64,000 nucleotides of DNA from Apostichopus japonicus (taxonomy: Eukaryota; Echinodermata; Holothuroidea; Aspidochirotida; Stichopodidae): NCBI RefSeq assembly GCF_037975245.1, contig NC_092567.1, forward strand, positions 14,152,876 through 14,216,875, written 5' to 3'. The notes under the pieces are model-generated. The model ran no database searches and was not told the origin of the DNA. It saw only the letters and a list, made by a program, of their open reading frames with translations. Shown here piece by piece: positions 37,601-48,130 of this stretch; the first letter of the stretch is position 1, and each line of letters begins with the position of its first letter. A program made the position numbers and the translations under genes.

Positions 37601-40600
37601 TAAGCTATCAGAAAAGACTTAGATAATATATTGTAACATTAAGTCTAGGGTTGGGCGATATATCGAAAATTATTATTATCGCGATAATTTTTTTTCAAGA
37701 CGATATTTTTTGAGGATTGAACATGTGACCATAATTTCTTGTGAAAGAAATTTGAAATAAATGTGGAAAAAAAATGTGATTATCCTTTTCCGTTTTATGT
37801 GTAAATGTTATTCTAGCATTCCATGGTTAAGAAAGTTGAAAAGAAATAAAGTTGATCAACTTCATTTACTGACTTTTGAACTTCGTAAAAAAAACGTCCT
37901 TTAAAACATTGACTGTATAGAGTCTGAAAATCAGTAGAGAAATAACCAATTGTGTACGAACAGTAAGTTGGTACACCTTTCAAATTTTACGAAAGATCGA
38001 GCAAAATACTTAAGTGTATAGCAAATAGCCTAACCACTTCGTCGGTTACGGATCTCACGCAACAACAAAAACACAACTAATTTGCGAAGTTGACGTTTTC
38101 TACAAGGACATGGAAACAATATTTAGCATTTAGTTAATCAGCCAAGTGACCTAAAACATGGGATTGCAAGGTTTACTTCCATAAAGATGGCCATACTGTA
38201 GCTATTGGGGCCTTGATATCGTGCTATGTCTGTATGGTATAGACTGTGCCTCGTGTTTCATGGGGAATAGCTTGTTTTGTTCATGCGGATGAGTCCGTTG
38301 GATTGAGGTGTGTTTTACTTACATCAATGTTACATACCTAATATATTTACCTTCTTTTCTTGAACATCTAAGATAATATTTCGCATAACTTTACCGATCC
38401 TTTATTGACTGACCTTATTAATTCTAGAGTGGAGCCACAATAGTTTACTCCATGAAAAGTTTTTGGAAACGTGCCAAAAATGTTAACAAACAGGTGTTAG
38501 ACAGGGGAGTTGTTTGGCAAGGTACCTGGGAAAATTTGCAGCACATGTAGCCTACCGTGATATTTAAGTAGGGGTTAACACTGCAGTTGTAAACTGATGT
38601 ACGCATAGTGCACGCTGTTCATTGTTAGGCAGTCTAGAAACGGGTCTTTACCAAATGTAGTTTGTTTCATAATATCAAAAGTTTTGTAATTTAAACTTTT
38701 TAAAGATTGTAAGACAGATTAAATTCTTTTCATTTTATCACATAATATAGCTACTCTAACTTGTCATTTTAAAAATTTCATCAGTTTCGTGACAATTCAT
38801 TTAAAAAGTTTTCAGTATTTTGAATCCTCAACAGGAATTTTTATCGCCAGACATGCAAAAATACTAAAATTTTGAGTGGTTATTTATTTTCAAAGGAACA
38901 GTTCATAACAAACTCAGATATTCTCTTTGAATGTCCCCTCCATATATCTCTCTCCGTCCACTCAAAGCTTGACATTTACGCTAATTCTGTTATAGGCAAA
39001 ATTATCGTAATTATCGAAATATCACAATAATTTTTTAACTATTTATCGTGATGTTAAAAAGCAAATATCGCCCAACCCTAATTAAGTCTCTCATGTTTAC
39101 TTTACCCTTTTTGACAGTGGTACACTTAGCTGGAAAACCTCACAAAATGCTAAGAAGTGTTATGATATCATGGTTGTAAAATGACTAGCGTAATTACTGT
39201 TATACTGTTGACGGATCGTGAACCTCTGAAGTATATGCTTATGATGGACAAAATGTCTGAATGGAGATCAGGGGTTGTGGGGGGGGGTGGAGGGAGATAA
39301 GTATGCTTCGCTGACACAATATCTGCTCCTGATGCATCTGTTTTGCCTTAGGTGAACCTAGCAGCAGCGAACAGGACTAAAACTCAGGTCAAGAGTAGGA
39401 AAGAAGTGATTGCTGAGAAGGCCCCCCCTCTCAACATCACTGTTGATACCCCCACAGAGGAACTCATCAACATGGTCGGCATACTGAGGGAGAAACTTAG
39501 GACTGTTCATGGAGAAATATTTGATTTGAAGAGGAAAACTGAGAAGCAAGACTACCATGTGAGTCAATATACTCTAATGTAGCGTTTACTTTGCAGTAGT
39601 TTGACATGTCTAGTGGCTTGCTGATAACATTGTAGCCTGTCATGATAAGGGCGTTTTGGTCAAGTGGTTAAGGCAGTGGACTTGTGATCTAAGGATTACA
39701 GGTTCGAGCCCTGGCCAGATCATTATGTTGTGTCCTTGGGCAAGGCGCTTTATCTCCATTGCCTCTCTTCACCCAGGTGTATAAATGGGGACTTGCGAGG
39801 TAACTTGTAAATATAGTTGTTTGCGCGGGTTTGTGGCTGCACCCTATGGGAAGTCCCCCGGGGGACACGTGGTTGTGGTGCACTGTGGTGCCCCAGGAGA
39901 GATTGATTGAATTGTGCACACTTTGGAGTGTAGGTGTGACAAGTTACCAATGACCAGGGTTAAGTTGTATCGTGTGAGAAGGCCTTGGCCCTGAACAAGA
40001 CTATAAACCTGAAAATTAAAATTAATTAATTTAATTATCTTGTGTATTTGGTTGACCTGTCACTTCATTAAAGCTGTTGAAAAAGAGCTTTTAATTTGTC
40101 ATGAAAGTTGAGATTAATAAACACACTGTATATTTTTATGTCTTGATATATCTCATCTTATTGAAGATTGAACCATACTAAACCATTTGTAAGTTGTCTC
40201 AGACTTGAGTATTTTGAAATAGTAAAGTAACCATCACCTTTAGAAAACAAGTTATGTGCTCCAAGAAATGAGTTATCTGTTTATATGGTAGTGTGTGAAA
40301 AGTTTATTTACCCATGGGACTCATTTTGATTACTTCGATAACAATGCTCTCTGTGGATTGGAACCAGTTTGGTCAAAGTTTGCAAAGACCTTGAATTGAG
40401 GTTGGTTTCTCAAGGAAAGCAAATGATTTATGAGATTCCAACAGACATGAAACATTTACTGCAAGCATAGCCTTGGATAGTAAAATATTTTTGATCATAT
40501 GTTATTCCCTCAGGATTTCATGGCTTATTTTTGATCATTATTTACCTACAATGCAAGCTGAAATCTGATTTTTCATCTGAGTGAATATATAATGGATATC

Positions 40601-40852
40601 AGTGTTAGAAGATACCAGGGAGCTGCTACGTTAGAGTAGCAGCTCCCTGGAAGATACAAAGCAATGAAGAGGTTGTTGCTTTTCTGCAGAAATATGAACT
40701 TTGCCCCAAATTGTTTGCCTGTAAGGAATATCCTGCTGGCTTTGAATTGTCTAAGGTTTGACAATGATTACTTACAAAATCATTCTGTTTTTCCTTCTTG
40801 GTTGGCAGATCCATGAGTTGGACCAAAGAATCAATGACATGAACCAAACAAG
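25604..40852 (+). CDS. troponin T-like gene, exons 1-9 (continues to the right)
   Basis: Nine exons with matching phases give about 223 codons: 25604-25650, 26486-26531, 30133-30149, 32612-32666, 34417-34533, 37069-37146, 37342-37446, 39352-39558, 40809-40852. Order in the protein: Ser/Thr/Asn-rich start (MSVTLKAATPDNNNG), a Glu/Arg/Lys helix of roughly 100 residues from exon 5 to mid exon 7, a linker, then a basic patch (KTQVKSRKEVIAEKAPPLNI). A second coiled coil ends EKQDYHIHELDQRINDMNQ. Troponin T has the same plan: acidic/charged helix binding tropomyosin, a basic K..ER.KPLNI motif, and the TnI-contact helix ending KYEINVLRNRINDNQ-like. Troponin T anchors the calcium-sensing troponin complex to tropomyosin on muscle thin filaments. 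Troponin I shares a related helix and is the main alternative. The start is chosen as the first ATG after the acceptor, with all later exons in frame. Confidence 0.78.
26486..26531 (+). CDS. troponin T-like exon 2
   Basis: 46 nt after a CCAATAG acceptor, entering in phase 2 and leaving in phase 0 at GTAAGT. Encodes SASGKAATNIISQVTL when joined to exon 1. Small Ala/Ser/Thr-rich N-terminal exons are typical of variably spliced troponin T starts (established family trait; alternative use here is inference). Confidence 0.7.
29245..29404. repeat. 160-bp foldback (long inverted repeat)
   Basis: The left arm 29245-29288 (GTTAATCAACGGTCTAGCGT and on) is the near-perfect reverse complement of the right arm 29361-29404 (ending ACCGTTGATTAAC). 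The arms are about 44 bp with few mismatches around a 72-bp centre. A third diverged piece of the arm (TTAATCCTGTGAGTAACG) occurs at about 29,117-29,134, so the structure is wider than the hairpin. Confidence 0.85.
29936..30058. repeat. 71-bp direct duplication
   Basis: Two copies of TATGTACCACCAGGTGGTGC followed by TATCATAAAGGTCT and TTCATAGTGTCTG. The first part contains the palindrome CACCAGGTG. It lies just upstream of the 17-nt exon 3. Confidence 0.85.
30133..30149 (+). CDS. troponin T-like exon 3, 17-nt microexon
   Basis: Between TTTTCTCTGCAG and GTGAGT. Encodes KPATT plus two bases. It preserves frame between exons 2 and 4; skipping it would shift the frame. A strong polypyrimidine tract supports it despite its size. 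Confidence 0.65.
31366..31950. mobile_element. TTAA-flanked MITE, family 1 copy b (inverted)
   Basis: 585 bp with ends TTAAAGGATTGGTTCAGGTG and CTGAACCAATCCTTTAA, TTAA on both sides, and interior homologous to the reverse complement of 1,445-1,984. It lies in intron 3 of the troponin T-like gene. The 131-codon minus ORF over its left part is an accident. Confidence 0.87.
32140..32577. repeat. 71-79 bp tandem repeat, six copies
   Basis: GGAATACCAGATATTTGGAG recurs at about 32,177, 32,256, 32,327, 32,403, 32,474 and 32,553. Copies differ by short indels and the order of spacings (79, 71, 76, 71, 79) is symmetric. The last copy ends about 35 bp before exon 4. Confidence 0.93.
32612..32666 (+). 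CDS. troponin T-like exon 4
   Basis: 55 nt after TTTTGTTTACAG, donor GTGAAT. Encodes (N)SRSFKKNNEVFEAGQKLE and leaves in phase 0. A family-2 MITE lies 28 bp past the exon end. Confidence 0.72.
32694..33061. mobile_element. TTAA-flanked MITE, family 2 copy b
   Basis: 368 bp with ends TTAAAGGCATTGAAGACTCG and GTCTTCACACCCTTTAA. Homologous along its length to 12,156-12,519. It is inserted 28 bp downstream of the exon 4 boundary. Confidence 0.88.
33062..34416. other. intron 4 remainder
   Basis: About 1.35 kb of AT-rich intron. No repeat boundary or exon recognised. Confidence 0.5.
34417..34533 (+). CDS. troponin T-like exon 5, charged helix
   Basis: 117 nt, phase 0 to 0, acceptor TTTATTAAG, donor GTGAGT. 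39 residues of Glu/Arg/Lys/Gln helix with Trp at regular positions (HERWQKWQEER). Matches the highly charged tropomyosin-binding helix expected here. Confidence 0.8.
34534..35297. other. intron 5, left part
   Basis: About 760 bp before the LTR-like unit. Nothing recognised. Confidence 0.5.
35298..36902 (-). mobile_element. candidate solo-LTR-like unit with internal promoter
   Basis: 1,605 bp beginning TGTAGACTTAAGAGG and ending CTTCACTACA, so the borders form TGTAG-CTACA. Read on the minus strand it has a YY1-like CAAGATGGCGGACC (plus 36555-36564), a TATATA box 17-22 bp further (plus 36532-36537) and an AATAAA signal (plus 35531-35536). That is the order expected of an LTR U3-R region. The interior is repetitive and AT-rich. 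No clear target duplication (flanks GCTAC and GTTAT) and no second LTR were found, so class is uncertain. Confidence 0.45.
37069..37146 (+). CDS. troponin T-like exon 6, charged helix
   Basis: 78 nt, phase 0 to 0, acceptor TTTTCTTACAG, donor GTGAGT. Encodes 26 residues including KREQEQVEEKLKWFEEQRR, continuing the exon 5 helix. Confidence 0.8.
37342..37446 (+). CDS. troponin T-like exon 7, end of first helix
   Basis: 105 nt, phase 0 to 0, acceptor ATATTTCAG, donor GTAAGT. Starts EEAKRQQEEAERLLQKRK and then breaks into a Gly/Gln-containing linker (GDEQGQGSFRVTSLINA). Confidence 0.8.
37646..39080. mobile_element. 1.4-kb hAT element with target duplication ATTAAGTC
   Basis: Ends TAGGGTTGGGCGATAT and ATATCGCCCAACCCTA, exact 8-bp duplications ATTAAGTC (37638-37645 and 39081-39088). 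The TAGGGTTGGGCGATA terminus recurs in animal hAT families. The interior has no transposase frame. It occupies most of intron 7. Confidence 0.93.
39352..39558 (+). CDS. troponin T-like exon 8, basic motif and second coiled coil
   Basis: 207 nt, phase 0 to 0, acceptor TTTTGCCTTAG, donor GTGAGT. The most diagnostic exon: KTQVKSRKEVIAEKAPPLNI, then a helix with heptad hydrophobics ending FDLKRKTEKQDYH. The PLNI motif and following helix are what identify troponin T over a generic coiled coil. Confidence 0.85.
39649..40035 (+). mobile_element. tRNA-derived SINE
   Basis: The head is tRNA-like: box A GGTCAAGTGGTTAAGGC and box B GGTTCGAGCCC at about 33-bp spacing, an RNA polymerase III internal promoter. 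The body carries GTCCTTGGGCAAGGCGCTTT, common in marine invertebrate SINEs. The tail is AATTAA-rich. It lies in intron 8, in the gene's orientation. Not a functional tRNA: the acceptor stem does not pair well and the sequence continues as a SINE body. Confidence 0.85.
40616..40649. mobile_element. 34-bp palindromic insert with 8-bp target duplication GAAGATAC
   Basis: CAGGGAGCTGCTAC, loop GTTAGA, GTAGCAGCTCCCTG: perfect 14-bp arms. Flanked by exact GAAGATAC (40608-40615 and 40650-40657). Starts CAGGGAGCT where the two other tiny inserts start CATGGAGCT. Located 160 bp before exon 9. Confidence 0.8.
40809..40852 (+). CDS. troponin T-like exon 9
   Basis: 44 nt, acceptor TTGGTTGGCAG, donor GTCAGT. 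Encodes IHELDQRINDMNQT plus two bases (phase 2). RIND is a well-conserved troponin T word. Confidence 0.8.
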
Positions 40853-43800
40853 GTCAGTTTAAAATTTGTCATTTATAATGTTCTTTCTTTTTGTAAGTGT
40901 AACAACCACTCGCAGGATACATAAGATCAAGGAGCGGCGGGGGTCGACTGTTTACAACCTTTAGGTGTATAGGCGCATTACATGATAAACACAATAATAA
41001 AGATTCAAAGACAGTTCCTGTGGGCAGCAAGTACTACTGTATTCACTCCGAGGGAAACGGTCCAATTGTCCTCGAATAAAGCATTTATCTGACTTCAACG
41101 TAGTCAGGGTACAAAGTGGTTTCTCTTATACCTACAGTCTCTATCAGGACTACAAACCACTAGATATACACTGAATTAATATAACAAAATAAACTCGGCC
41201 ATAACACTGTCTTCCGATCCAGCGTCTTAAAGCATACAAGTTGTCATCGGGATGGAGTAGACCCTTCCCTTAGGCACTTTGATACAACCAGCATCTATAC
41301 GACCCACCGGCGTCTAGGGCTTGACCAACGTCTAACCACTAAAGGCCATCAATAGTGTATATCAATAAGTCTAGAAAAGACCTGTTTGATCCAAAAGATC
41401 ACAACAGTTAATATAAATGTTCTTCTTGGTAACAGGTCATGCCTCCCTCACAGAAGTCAGTGAATGAGTGGTCCATCACTGCTGTCCGGAGCTATTTTAA
41501 TACAATTAATTCTTAACTAATTGTTTGATAGGAGGATGTGGTCATCCCTCCTTAAACAAAGGAACCCCTTTGGGGGTAAAGTATCTTTTACTCCCCAAAG
41601 TAACATAATGCACCCGTTACCCAAAGAGCCATGAGACTATCCCCCACATACTTCCTGCATAAACAAAGACTTACATTAAATACCACCCAATGATCTAGTA
41701 CTGTCTGTCAACCAGTGGTAACAAACCTCAGAAGTCAGGAAGAGTGGACACATAATTTAAGTAAACTGACAATTAGAAGCTGGCACAAACACAATAGTTT
41801 CTTGTCTCTGGCAGAGGATTAGTCAATCCTTGAAACTTGGAAATACTATTAACTATACGGTCTGTGTATGAACACATGAAATCATAAACACAAATTATAA
41901 TAATAACAACTCAGTTTGTGTGGATACAAATGCATTGTAGCATTCCCACAACTACAAACTGGCCAAATACAATAAACTCTCTCTCTTGTAGTCTGTTACG
42001 ACTAACGACACTATATAACTAGAAAATACTACACTCGGACATATGCGCTGTCATTCTGATCCAGCGTCTTTAGACCGCTCGGGGAACCATCGGGTGGAGT
42101 AGCCCCTTCCCTAGGTAGTTCAATACAACCAGCGTCTATATAGGAACGACCGGCGTCTATAAGTATTACCCGGCGTCTAAATGTCCAAGGCCATCAACAG
42201 AGTGTGTATCTCAGAGTACATGTATACAGTACGACCTGAATAATCAGAATATGCAGTATATCATGAAGACATACATGAAATTGTCTTCAACTCTCTCTCA
42301 GGAGTGGTAAAGGTGTTGCCCCTGAATAATCAGAATATGCAGTATATCATGAAGACATACATGAAATTGTCTTCAACTCTCTCTCAGGAGTGGTAAAGGT
42401 GTTGCCTCTGCTTGTGTCGGCAGATGAGAGATGCAAAAATAAACTAACCGAACTATAGTCGACCCACTTTATAACTAAAGAAGCAAAATAATATAAACAA
42501 TAACTAAAGAAATAATAAGTAAACAAAGCAATGGACAGTACATCACTAACCCTATACATGTATGTACAACTAAACCAATGCAGGGAGGGAATGACCATAA
42601 CTACATGTGCTAAACTATCTAAAAATGACATATGGCCTTGTAACCTCCTGTCGCAAGTAGCAAACCAAAAGTGATAAACAAATTATAATAAAGATAATAG
42701 AAAAGCTATGTACAAATAAGCCAGTAAATGGGACAGGCCTATACATGATCTTTAGACGCTATAATACAAGATCATGAAGACAGCAGGGGCATTACCCCTA
42801 TATATATATATATATGTAAAATGCCTAACACAAGAATCCTTGCATGATACAACAATTAAACAGTTCATGAGCAGTGACCTAAATACAGCTATAACTCAAC
42901 CTAATTAGCAGATCACTAATTCAACACACAACAATACATGTTTAAGAGTACAGGTATACAAACAAATGCTTTACTATGACTCTCCAAAGTCTAAATAAGC
43001 ACTACTGCCCATACATCATTACCTATTGTGGTTCTGTTACCATGGTAATGGAAGGTACCACGCACAGAGATCCTCAGGGACTCGAAGTATGCAGTTCTAA
43101 CCCACAAAATATTAAGCTACTGTCATAGGGGGGGTATGGCAGAACTTGTTAACAATTAAACTGTATACAAAGTGACCTTGGTGATCACTACTAACAATAA
43201 TTTAATGGCATATTGAATATTAATTAAAAATAATGTGCACCATGTTAACATGTCACACTTAACAAGCCTAAATACAATGTTGCAAACTAGATAACAGTGT
43301 ATGTACAGTACTCTAGCACATGTACTAAATACAGAAGAATACTCAATACAGAAGAATACTCAATTGCCATGTGACACCTAAATATTGTGGGATTATATTT
43401 AGTGAGCATTACGAGCTTAAATAGTTAAACAATTAATAGAAACAAATTCACAAGGAGTTTCAGGGGTAAATGCAATATAACAAAAATAGTATTAAAGGAC
43501 CTGTACATGGCAATTAAATAAGCCTCAGTCACACTAATATCTCTAACCTAGGAAGCAGTTGCAAGAAGTATAAAATAAACGCTTACCTGAATAATCAGAA
43601 TATGCAGGAATACATGAAGACATAAGAAAAAGTCTTCAACTCTCTCTCAGGAGTAGTAAAGGTGTTGCCTCTGCTTGTGTCAGCAGATGAGAGATGCATC
43701 CATTGGATGTTGGTAGGTTTTTAAGCCCTAAACATCTTAACTTCACCCTTAGAATTATAGGGTGGCCGATGACCACAAACAAAGAAGAGTTGTTTTGCCT

Positions 43801-44148
43801 TTACAGTTGAGAGAAGCCAGATGCTGCTCCCTAACAGGTATAACTTTAGAGGTGTTACCACAAAACACACATTGGGAGCGCAGGAATGCATAAGGGGTGA
43901 GAACAGGAAGCTCAGAAGTAATCAGAGCCAAGAAAATTAATAAATGGAAACAAAGAAAGAAAAGTGGATAAAAGATAAACAGTCAGGCCAGAGATAGACT
44001 CCTTGTCTCTCTAGTTAACCACTACTTACTCCCAACAGACATCCATTGTATAAGAAAGTCAATGCCCTATTTACATGATTACCAATACAAATGGAGGAGT
44101 TTGACCACATGGGGGAGAAATAGTAACAGTGGCTAAAATAGCACTCTG
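40853..44148. repeat. unclassified repeat-rich DNA with internal duplications
   Basis: Begins just past exon 9. A block of about 250 bp holding GATCCAGCGTCTT and CCGGCGTCTA at about 41,130-41,380 recurs diverged at 41,980-42,220. An 86-bp unit starting CCTGAATAATCAGAATATGC is tandem at 42,235 and 42,321 and recurs at 43,586, each time followed (last two) by GTTGCCTCTGCTTGTGTC. The layout suggests LTR or internal parts of a decayed retroelement. TGTAACAACCAC at 40,898 may be a left border, but no partner was found. Confidence 0.55.
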
Positions 44149-44895
44149 CTACACCATTCTAATGGGTCTCCATCCCGTTTTTGAAGGGGTGTCCACTAGA
44201 AATATGTCGATCTTTTCTTTGGGGCTACCAGAACCTGCAGTATGTGCTGCCTGTGCACCTTGCTCCCTTAAAGAGGCAGTATACTCATCTTCATGCAAAT
44301 CACAGGCTGCAGACGTTGTTTCGTTAGCTGCGGCCGCCTCCGTCTCTGGTGTTTGGGCACTGGGTGCAGACTCCTCTATCAGCCAGTAGAGTAGTTTACT
44401 ACCGAGGATCCAAAAACGTGGAAACCACTAGCAGTTTGTTGGTTTCCATATCAGAAAACCGCCGATTCAATGATTCAAGCATGCCTTGAGTTAAAGTTTG
44501 AATGCCTCGGTCATATGTGTGTCTCTCAAGTGACCGGCATAACATGGACAACGACGGAATGATCATAGAGGTGGATGCTGAGGAGGAGGACGCCTTTCGG
44601 GTTATTTCCTCGAAACGTCGTAATGTCACAACTAGTGTGCTAGCCAGCCTCCATTGGTTGCATGGCTGTCATGACACGAATGTCATACAAGCTGGAATAC
44701 TCTACAATAGCGTTCTTCTGTTCCAGCAACCTTTCCTGCAACACACTTATAATGGTTATCATACCAGTTGTAAAAGCTGGCCCTAACTTTTTCTTCATTT
44801 CGTAGCATTAGGTCAGTTCCGCAAAACAATGAAGTAATCGGTAATTGGCCGATTGTCACATGAACTAATCGGTAATCGGTAAAACCAATTGTCAT
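44149..44895 (-). pseudogene. hAT (ZBED-like) transposase fragment
   Basis: Minus-strand remains of the middle of a hAT transposase. One frame (44895-44683) includes SFYNWYDNHYKCVAG; the next (44629-44399) reads RFEEITRKASSSSASTSMII and ends in VVSTFLDPR. The order of an 'FEE.T...S....TS..IP' stretch before 'FLDPR' is typical of ZBED-type hAT transposases. A stop follows FLDPR directly, and a shifted frame continues 83 codons with acidic Ala/Glu-rich sequence to a stop at 44149. At least two frameshifts or stops: a dead copy. The N-terminal BED finger and C-terminal dimerisation region are not seen. Confidence 0.75.
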
Positions 44896-45189
44896 ATTAT
44901 CGGTCGAACACTAGTGGTTTCTGGTATTACCCACTGTAAGATCACCATTGATTTAGGTCTGTCATGAAAAGAATACGAAACAAATGCCTGTCACATATTA
45001 AAAATTCTTCACCCCTCGAGAGAATATTACAAACAAATTTAACTTCATGTGGTAATATATGATAATATATAATCGTATATTATTGGCTTAAAGAAAGGAC
45101 ACATTTCTTGTCGAATTTTTAATTCCTTTTTATCAAGTGATAGATTATAGGCAAGAATGATTTTAGCCATTAAATTTTTCTTAAGTCGC

Positions 45190-45471
45190 TCAATATATTG
45201 GATAGAGAAGAATTTTATCGATTTCTGAGTCATTTTCTTGCGGCGCGAGATAGAAAATCTGCTTAGGCAAGTTCGCTGACCTATTTGTAGTCCACCTGGA
45301 ATCTAAATTCAGACAATTTGAACAAAGTTCTCTTATTCGGGAAGTGGGTGGTTCTAGTTTCGATTTTAACATACTGACAATTGCTGAATGATCAACAAAT
45401 GCATCAAATTTAACATTTTTCAGAAGATGCTTAAAGGTATTTTTATTGATCAGAAGGCCAAATACTAACAA
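45190..45471 (-). pseudogene. Gypsy-like RNase H domain fragment
   Basis: 93-codon minus frame with FDAFVDHSAIVSMLKSK followed by EPPTSRIREL, matching the 'TDH.aLv..lksK.EPPT.Ri.rl' end of the Ty3/Gypsy RNase H region. The Asp of the usual TDH motif is kept, the Thr is Val. No reverse transcriptase or integrase motif could be traced on either side, so it is an isolated fossil in the same orientation as the gag fragment at 46.6-47.1 kb. Confidence 0.7.
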
Positions 45472-46570
45472 GTTTTGTTACACTATAAAGTTTGCATGGA
45501 GGCGATAAAACTTTGGAGTAATAACCAAGAATATTTTCTTTTCTGTTAACTCTTTGAGTTATGTATCAACCTTTTGATACTTATAATGTGTCATTTTATA
45601 GATTAACTGACCTTGGTGTACAGGCATATGGAGTACGGGAGGGTTACATAATGTTTCCTTTTTTGGATTTTGAATCTTGACACTCCTCTGTCCATTGAAA
45701 TCTTTTCTGGCCATTCATGGGTCTCAATATACTTTGAACATTTGGGGAAAATGTAGACAAATAATTTGATAGACCTACAGTGTAAATCTTCTAATTGCCT
45801 TGGTGTTATGTGGGACTGGTGTTTGCGACATACCTATGGTTTAATGGTTGAATACGGGTAGTGAAGAACATACTGTTATTCACTAAGTGTGCTAACCATT
45901 AGATGGGCATTTACCCGGAGGTAAGGGAAGTAGGTTAGTTTAGGAGCCAGGGACTAGAGTGCTTGTGAGTTTCATACCCTAAACCTGCAGGGGAAACAGC
46001 ACAGTGTCTGGTGGGTTGTGCTGTAGGATGTGAAAGGGGAAGGTGTACCTCTGGGAGAATGTCTTGATTAATCAATGGGAAGTACTGCAGAAAGCTGGTC
46101 AACATGAATAATAATATCTTAGTGCTACATTTGAGCTGGATTTGAGTTTGGAAAGAAAACACAATACACAAGTCTTCCAGGAAATAATTTTTTCAATTAT
46201 AATGATTGTCACACCAGTCCCGTGAAGATCTGCTAACCAATTTGCTTCCACCAGTACCTGGTAGTTAAACACATTGTCATGCAAACATGGAAAATTGCTT
46301 GAAGTCTGAGATAAAAACCTGTTGAGATCACTTAGTATCATGCTGAGATTACTGTATATACCGTAGGCTTCTCCAGGGCTGCATTAACACAATGCCGAGT
46401 AGTACTAGTAGTATTGGACAGTCCTGGTTGAGCGGTCAGCGGTTGGCGCAGGGTAGGTCTACAGTAGATTGCGAATCATGATTGGGGTTGGTTGGCTCGA
46501 TGGAAAGTGGCGCGAACAGTGGCTGCATGGTGTGTTGTAGTAGTGTTGAGATCTCTGGCCTCATGTACAG
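45472..46570. other. probable decayed retroelement interior
   Basis: About 1.1 kb between the RNase H and gag remnants. Small minus-strand ORFs lack recognisable reverse transcriptase motifs. Its position suggests former pol sequence, but nothing in it proves that. Confidence 0.35.
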
Positions 46571-47110
46571 CTAGTTGACTTGGAGGGCAATGTCGATCGC
46601 TTTCCCCAAGGTCAGGTCTTTTTCTAGTAGTAACCTTTCTTGTATGCGACTAGACGTTGTCTTTTCCACCAGCTGGTCACTGATCATCTCATCCGGGAAG
46701 ACGTTGAATTCACAGTATTTGGTCAGCTGGCGTAACGAAGCAATATAGTTATCGACCGACTCCCCTGGCAGTTGTGCTCTTTTTCTGAATCGAAAACGTT
46801 CTGCGACAATATTCACCATTGGTTGGAAATGGCTTTGTGAAATTTGTAGGGTTTGTTCGAAAATATCGGGTGTATCAGGAGCAGATGAAGTAGGGGTAGC
46901 AGGGGTAGTGGAAGGTGGAGGAACAGGCTGTGGTAACATGTAAAAATGTCTCTGACCCTCTGCGCCCAAAGAATGCAAAAGTAGAGCCTGCTTCCGTTCC
47001 GGTGTAGCCGTCGTTAAATCTGACGCCATAAAATAATTCGTAAACAGTTGCTTCCACCGCATCCATGGTGTGGATGGTGTACTGGGTGTAGGTAAAAATT
47101 GAATTGGAGG
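46571..47110 (-). pseudogene. LTR retrotransposon gag-like ORF
   Basis: Open minus frame of about 179 codons, from just after a stop near 47,111 to a stop at 46,571. The start is Pro-rich (LPPPIQFLPTPSTPSTPW), then WKQLFTNYF and ERKQALLLHSLGAEGQ. It later has AERFRFRKRAQLPGESVDNY, IASLRQLTKYCEF, DEMISDQLVEKT and LTLGKAIDIALQ. This succession is characteristic of Gypsy-type gag (capsid region). The zinc knuckle normally found after such a domain is missing: a stop comes first. Gag packages the element RNA in a particle. Same strand as the RNase H fragment, in the order expected for one element. Confidence 0.82.
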
Positions 47111-48130
47111 CGGAAGAGCCTACATCTTGAACTTGAAGTATAACTGACGGAAGGAGTTCAAAGTACTGTAATAATAGTAAAATATCCCAGTAGCAAAGCA
47201 CTAGTAAAGACAAAGTAAAGTTAACAGCAGTGAACAGTAGAAAGAAAACAACTACAGTCAGAGCCTGGCAGACACACTCACACGGAAAGTAATAACCACA
47301 GGCAGTAAAGTAATCCAAAATAGGAATAAAAACTTAATCCTTGATATTGTAAGTAGTAGGATGACTGTAATTAACCTGAATAAATAAGTACACAAGAAAC
47401 GAATGTATACGTTAACCATTTATATCATGTCTTCCTTGGTGAGTACCCATATAACAACTGTTTTCATTCATATCTTATATTATATAATAACATAAATAAG
47501 GCAGACTCAGCAGGAGTCTGGAAGGGTCACAAGCTGACCCTATTGGTATGTAGGTAGCAGGCATGACAGGTGATATTATACAGTGAGTAATAATGGTCGA
47601 TTAGATAATAACTAATATATCACAACATTATGCTGCACCCTATCTGAGAATAGGTGGATGGTACAAAATCAGCCAAGGCTTGCCATAATTGAGTGACGAT
47701 AATTGATAGAAGATACTTAAAAGTAACTCGTTAACAAACGAGAAACAAGAAAGAATATGGTGAAGTAAAATAAAAACAAACTTAAAACAACTTGTAATGA
47801 GTAAAATCCCTGCAGGTTGAAGTACAGTAGCAGCCGACCTTCCAATCTGTAATTGCCAATCTAAATCAGCTGGATTTTTGATTTGCCAAAAGAAACTGCA
47901 TTGCTAGTGTGATATAGCAAGGTGTAGTAAATACATTCTGTGACAATGGTATCTCTGGAGTCCTCTTAACGTAGTACAAGGTAAATGTTGAACTAAACAT
48001 CTGTCAATGCAAAATACAGACAAACTTCTTTGATAATGTAGTTCTTGTTGTCCTCCTGGGAAATGTGATTTCTTAGGCCTTTCACACTAACATCAGACTT
48101 TTACCTGTCCCATAACAACAGTCAAGACTT
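47111..48130. other. non-coding spacer upstream of the gag remnant
   Basis: About 1 kb. It could include the leader or LTR of the gag-bearing element, but I found no TG-CA bounded repeat. Nothing else recognised. Confidence 0.4.

Noticed and set aside
38280-38310. CGGATGAGTCCG resembling a hammerhead ribozyme core
   Set aside because: The catalytic CTGATGA is not intact and no GAAA core strand with a pairing stem lies nearby.
39649-39720. tRNA gene
   Set aside because: Box A and box B are present, but the acceptor stem does not pair and the sequence runs on into a SINE body.
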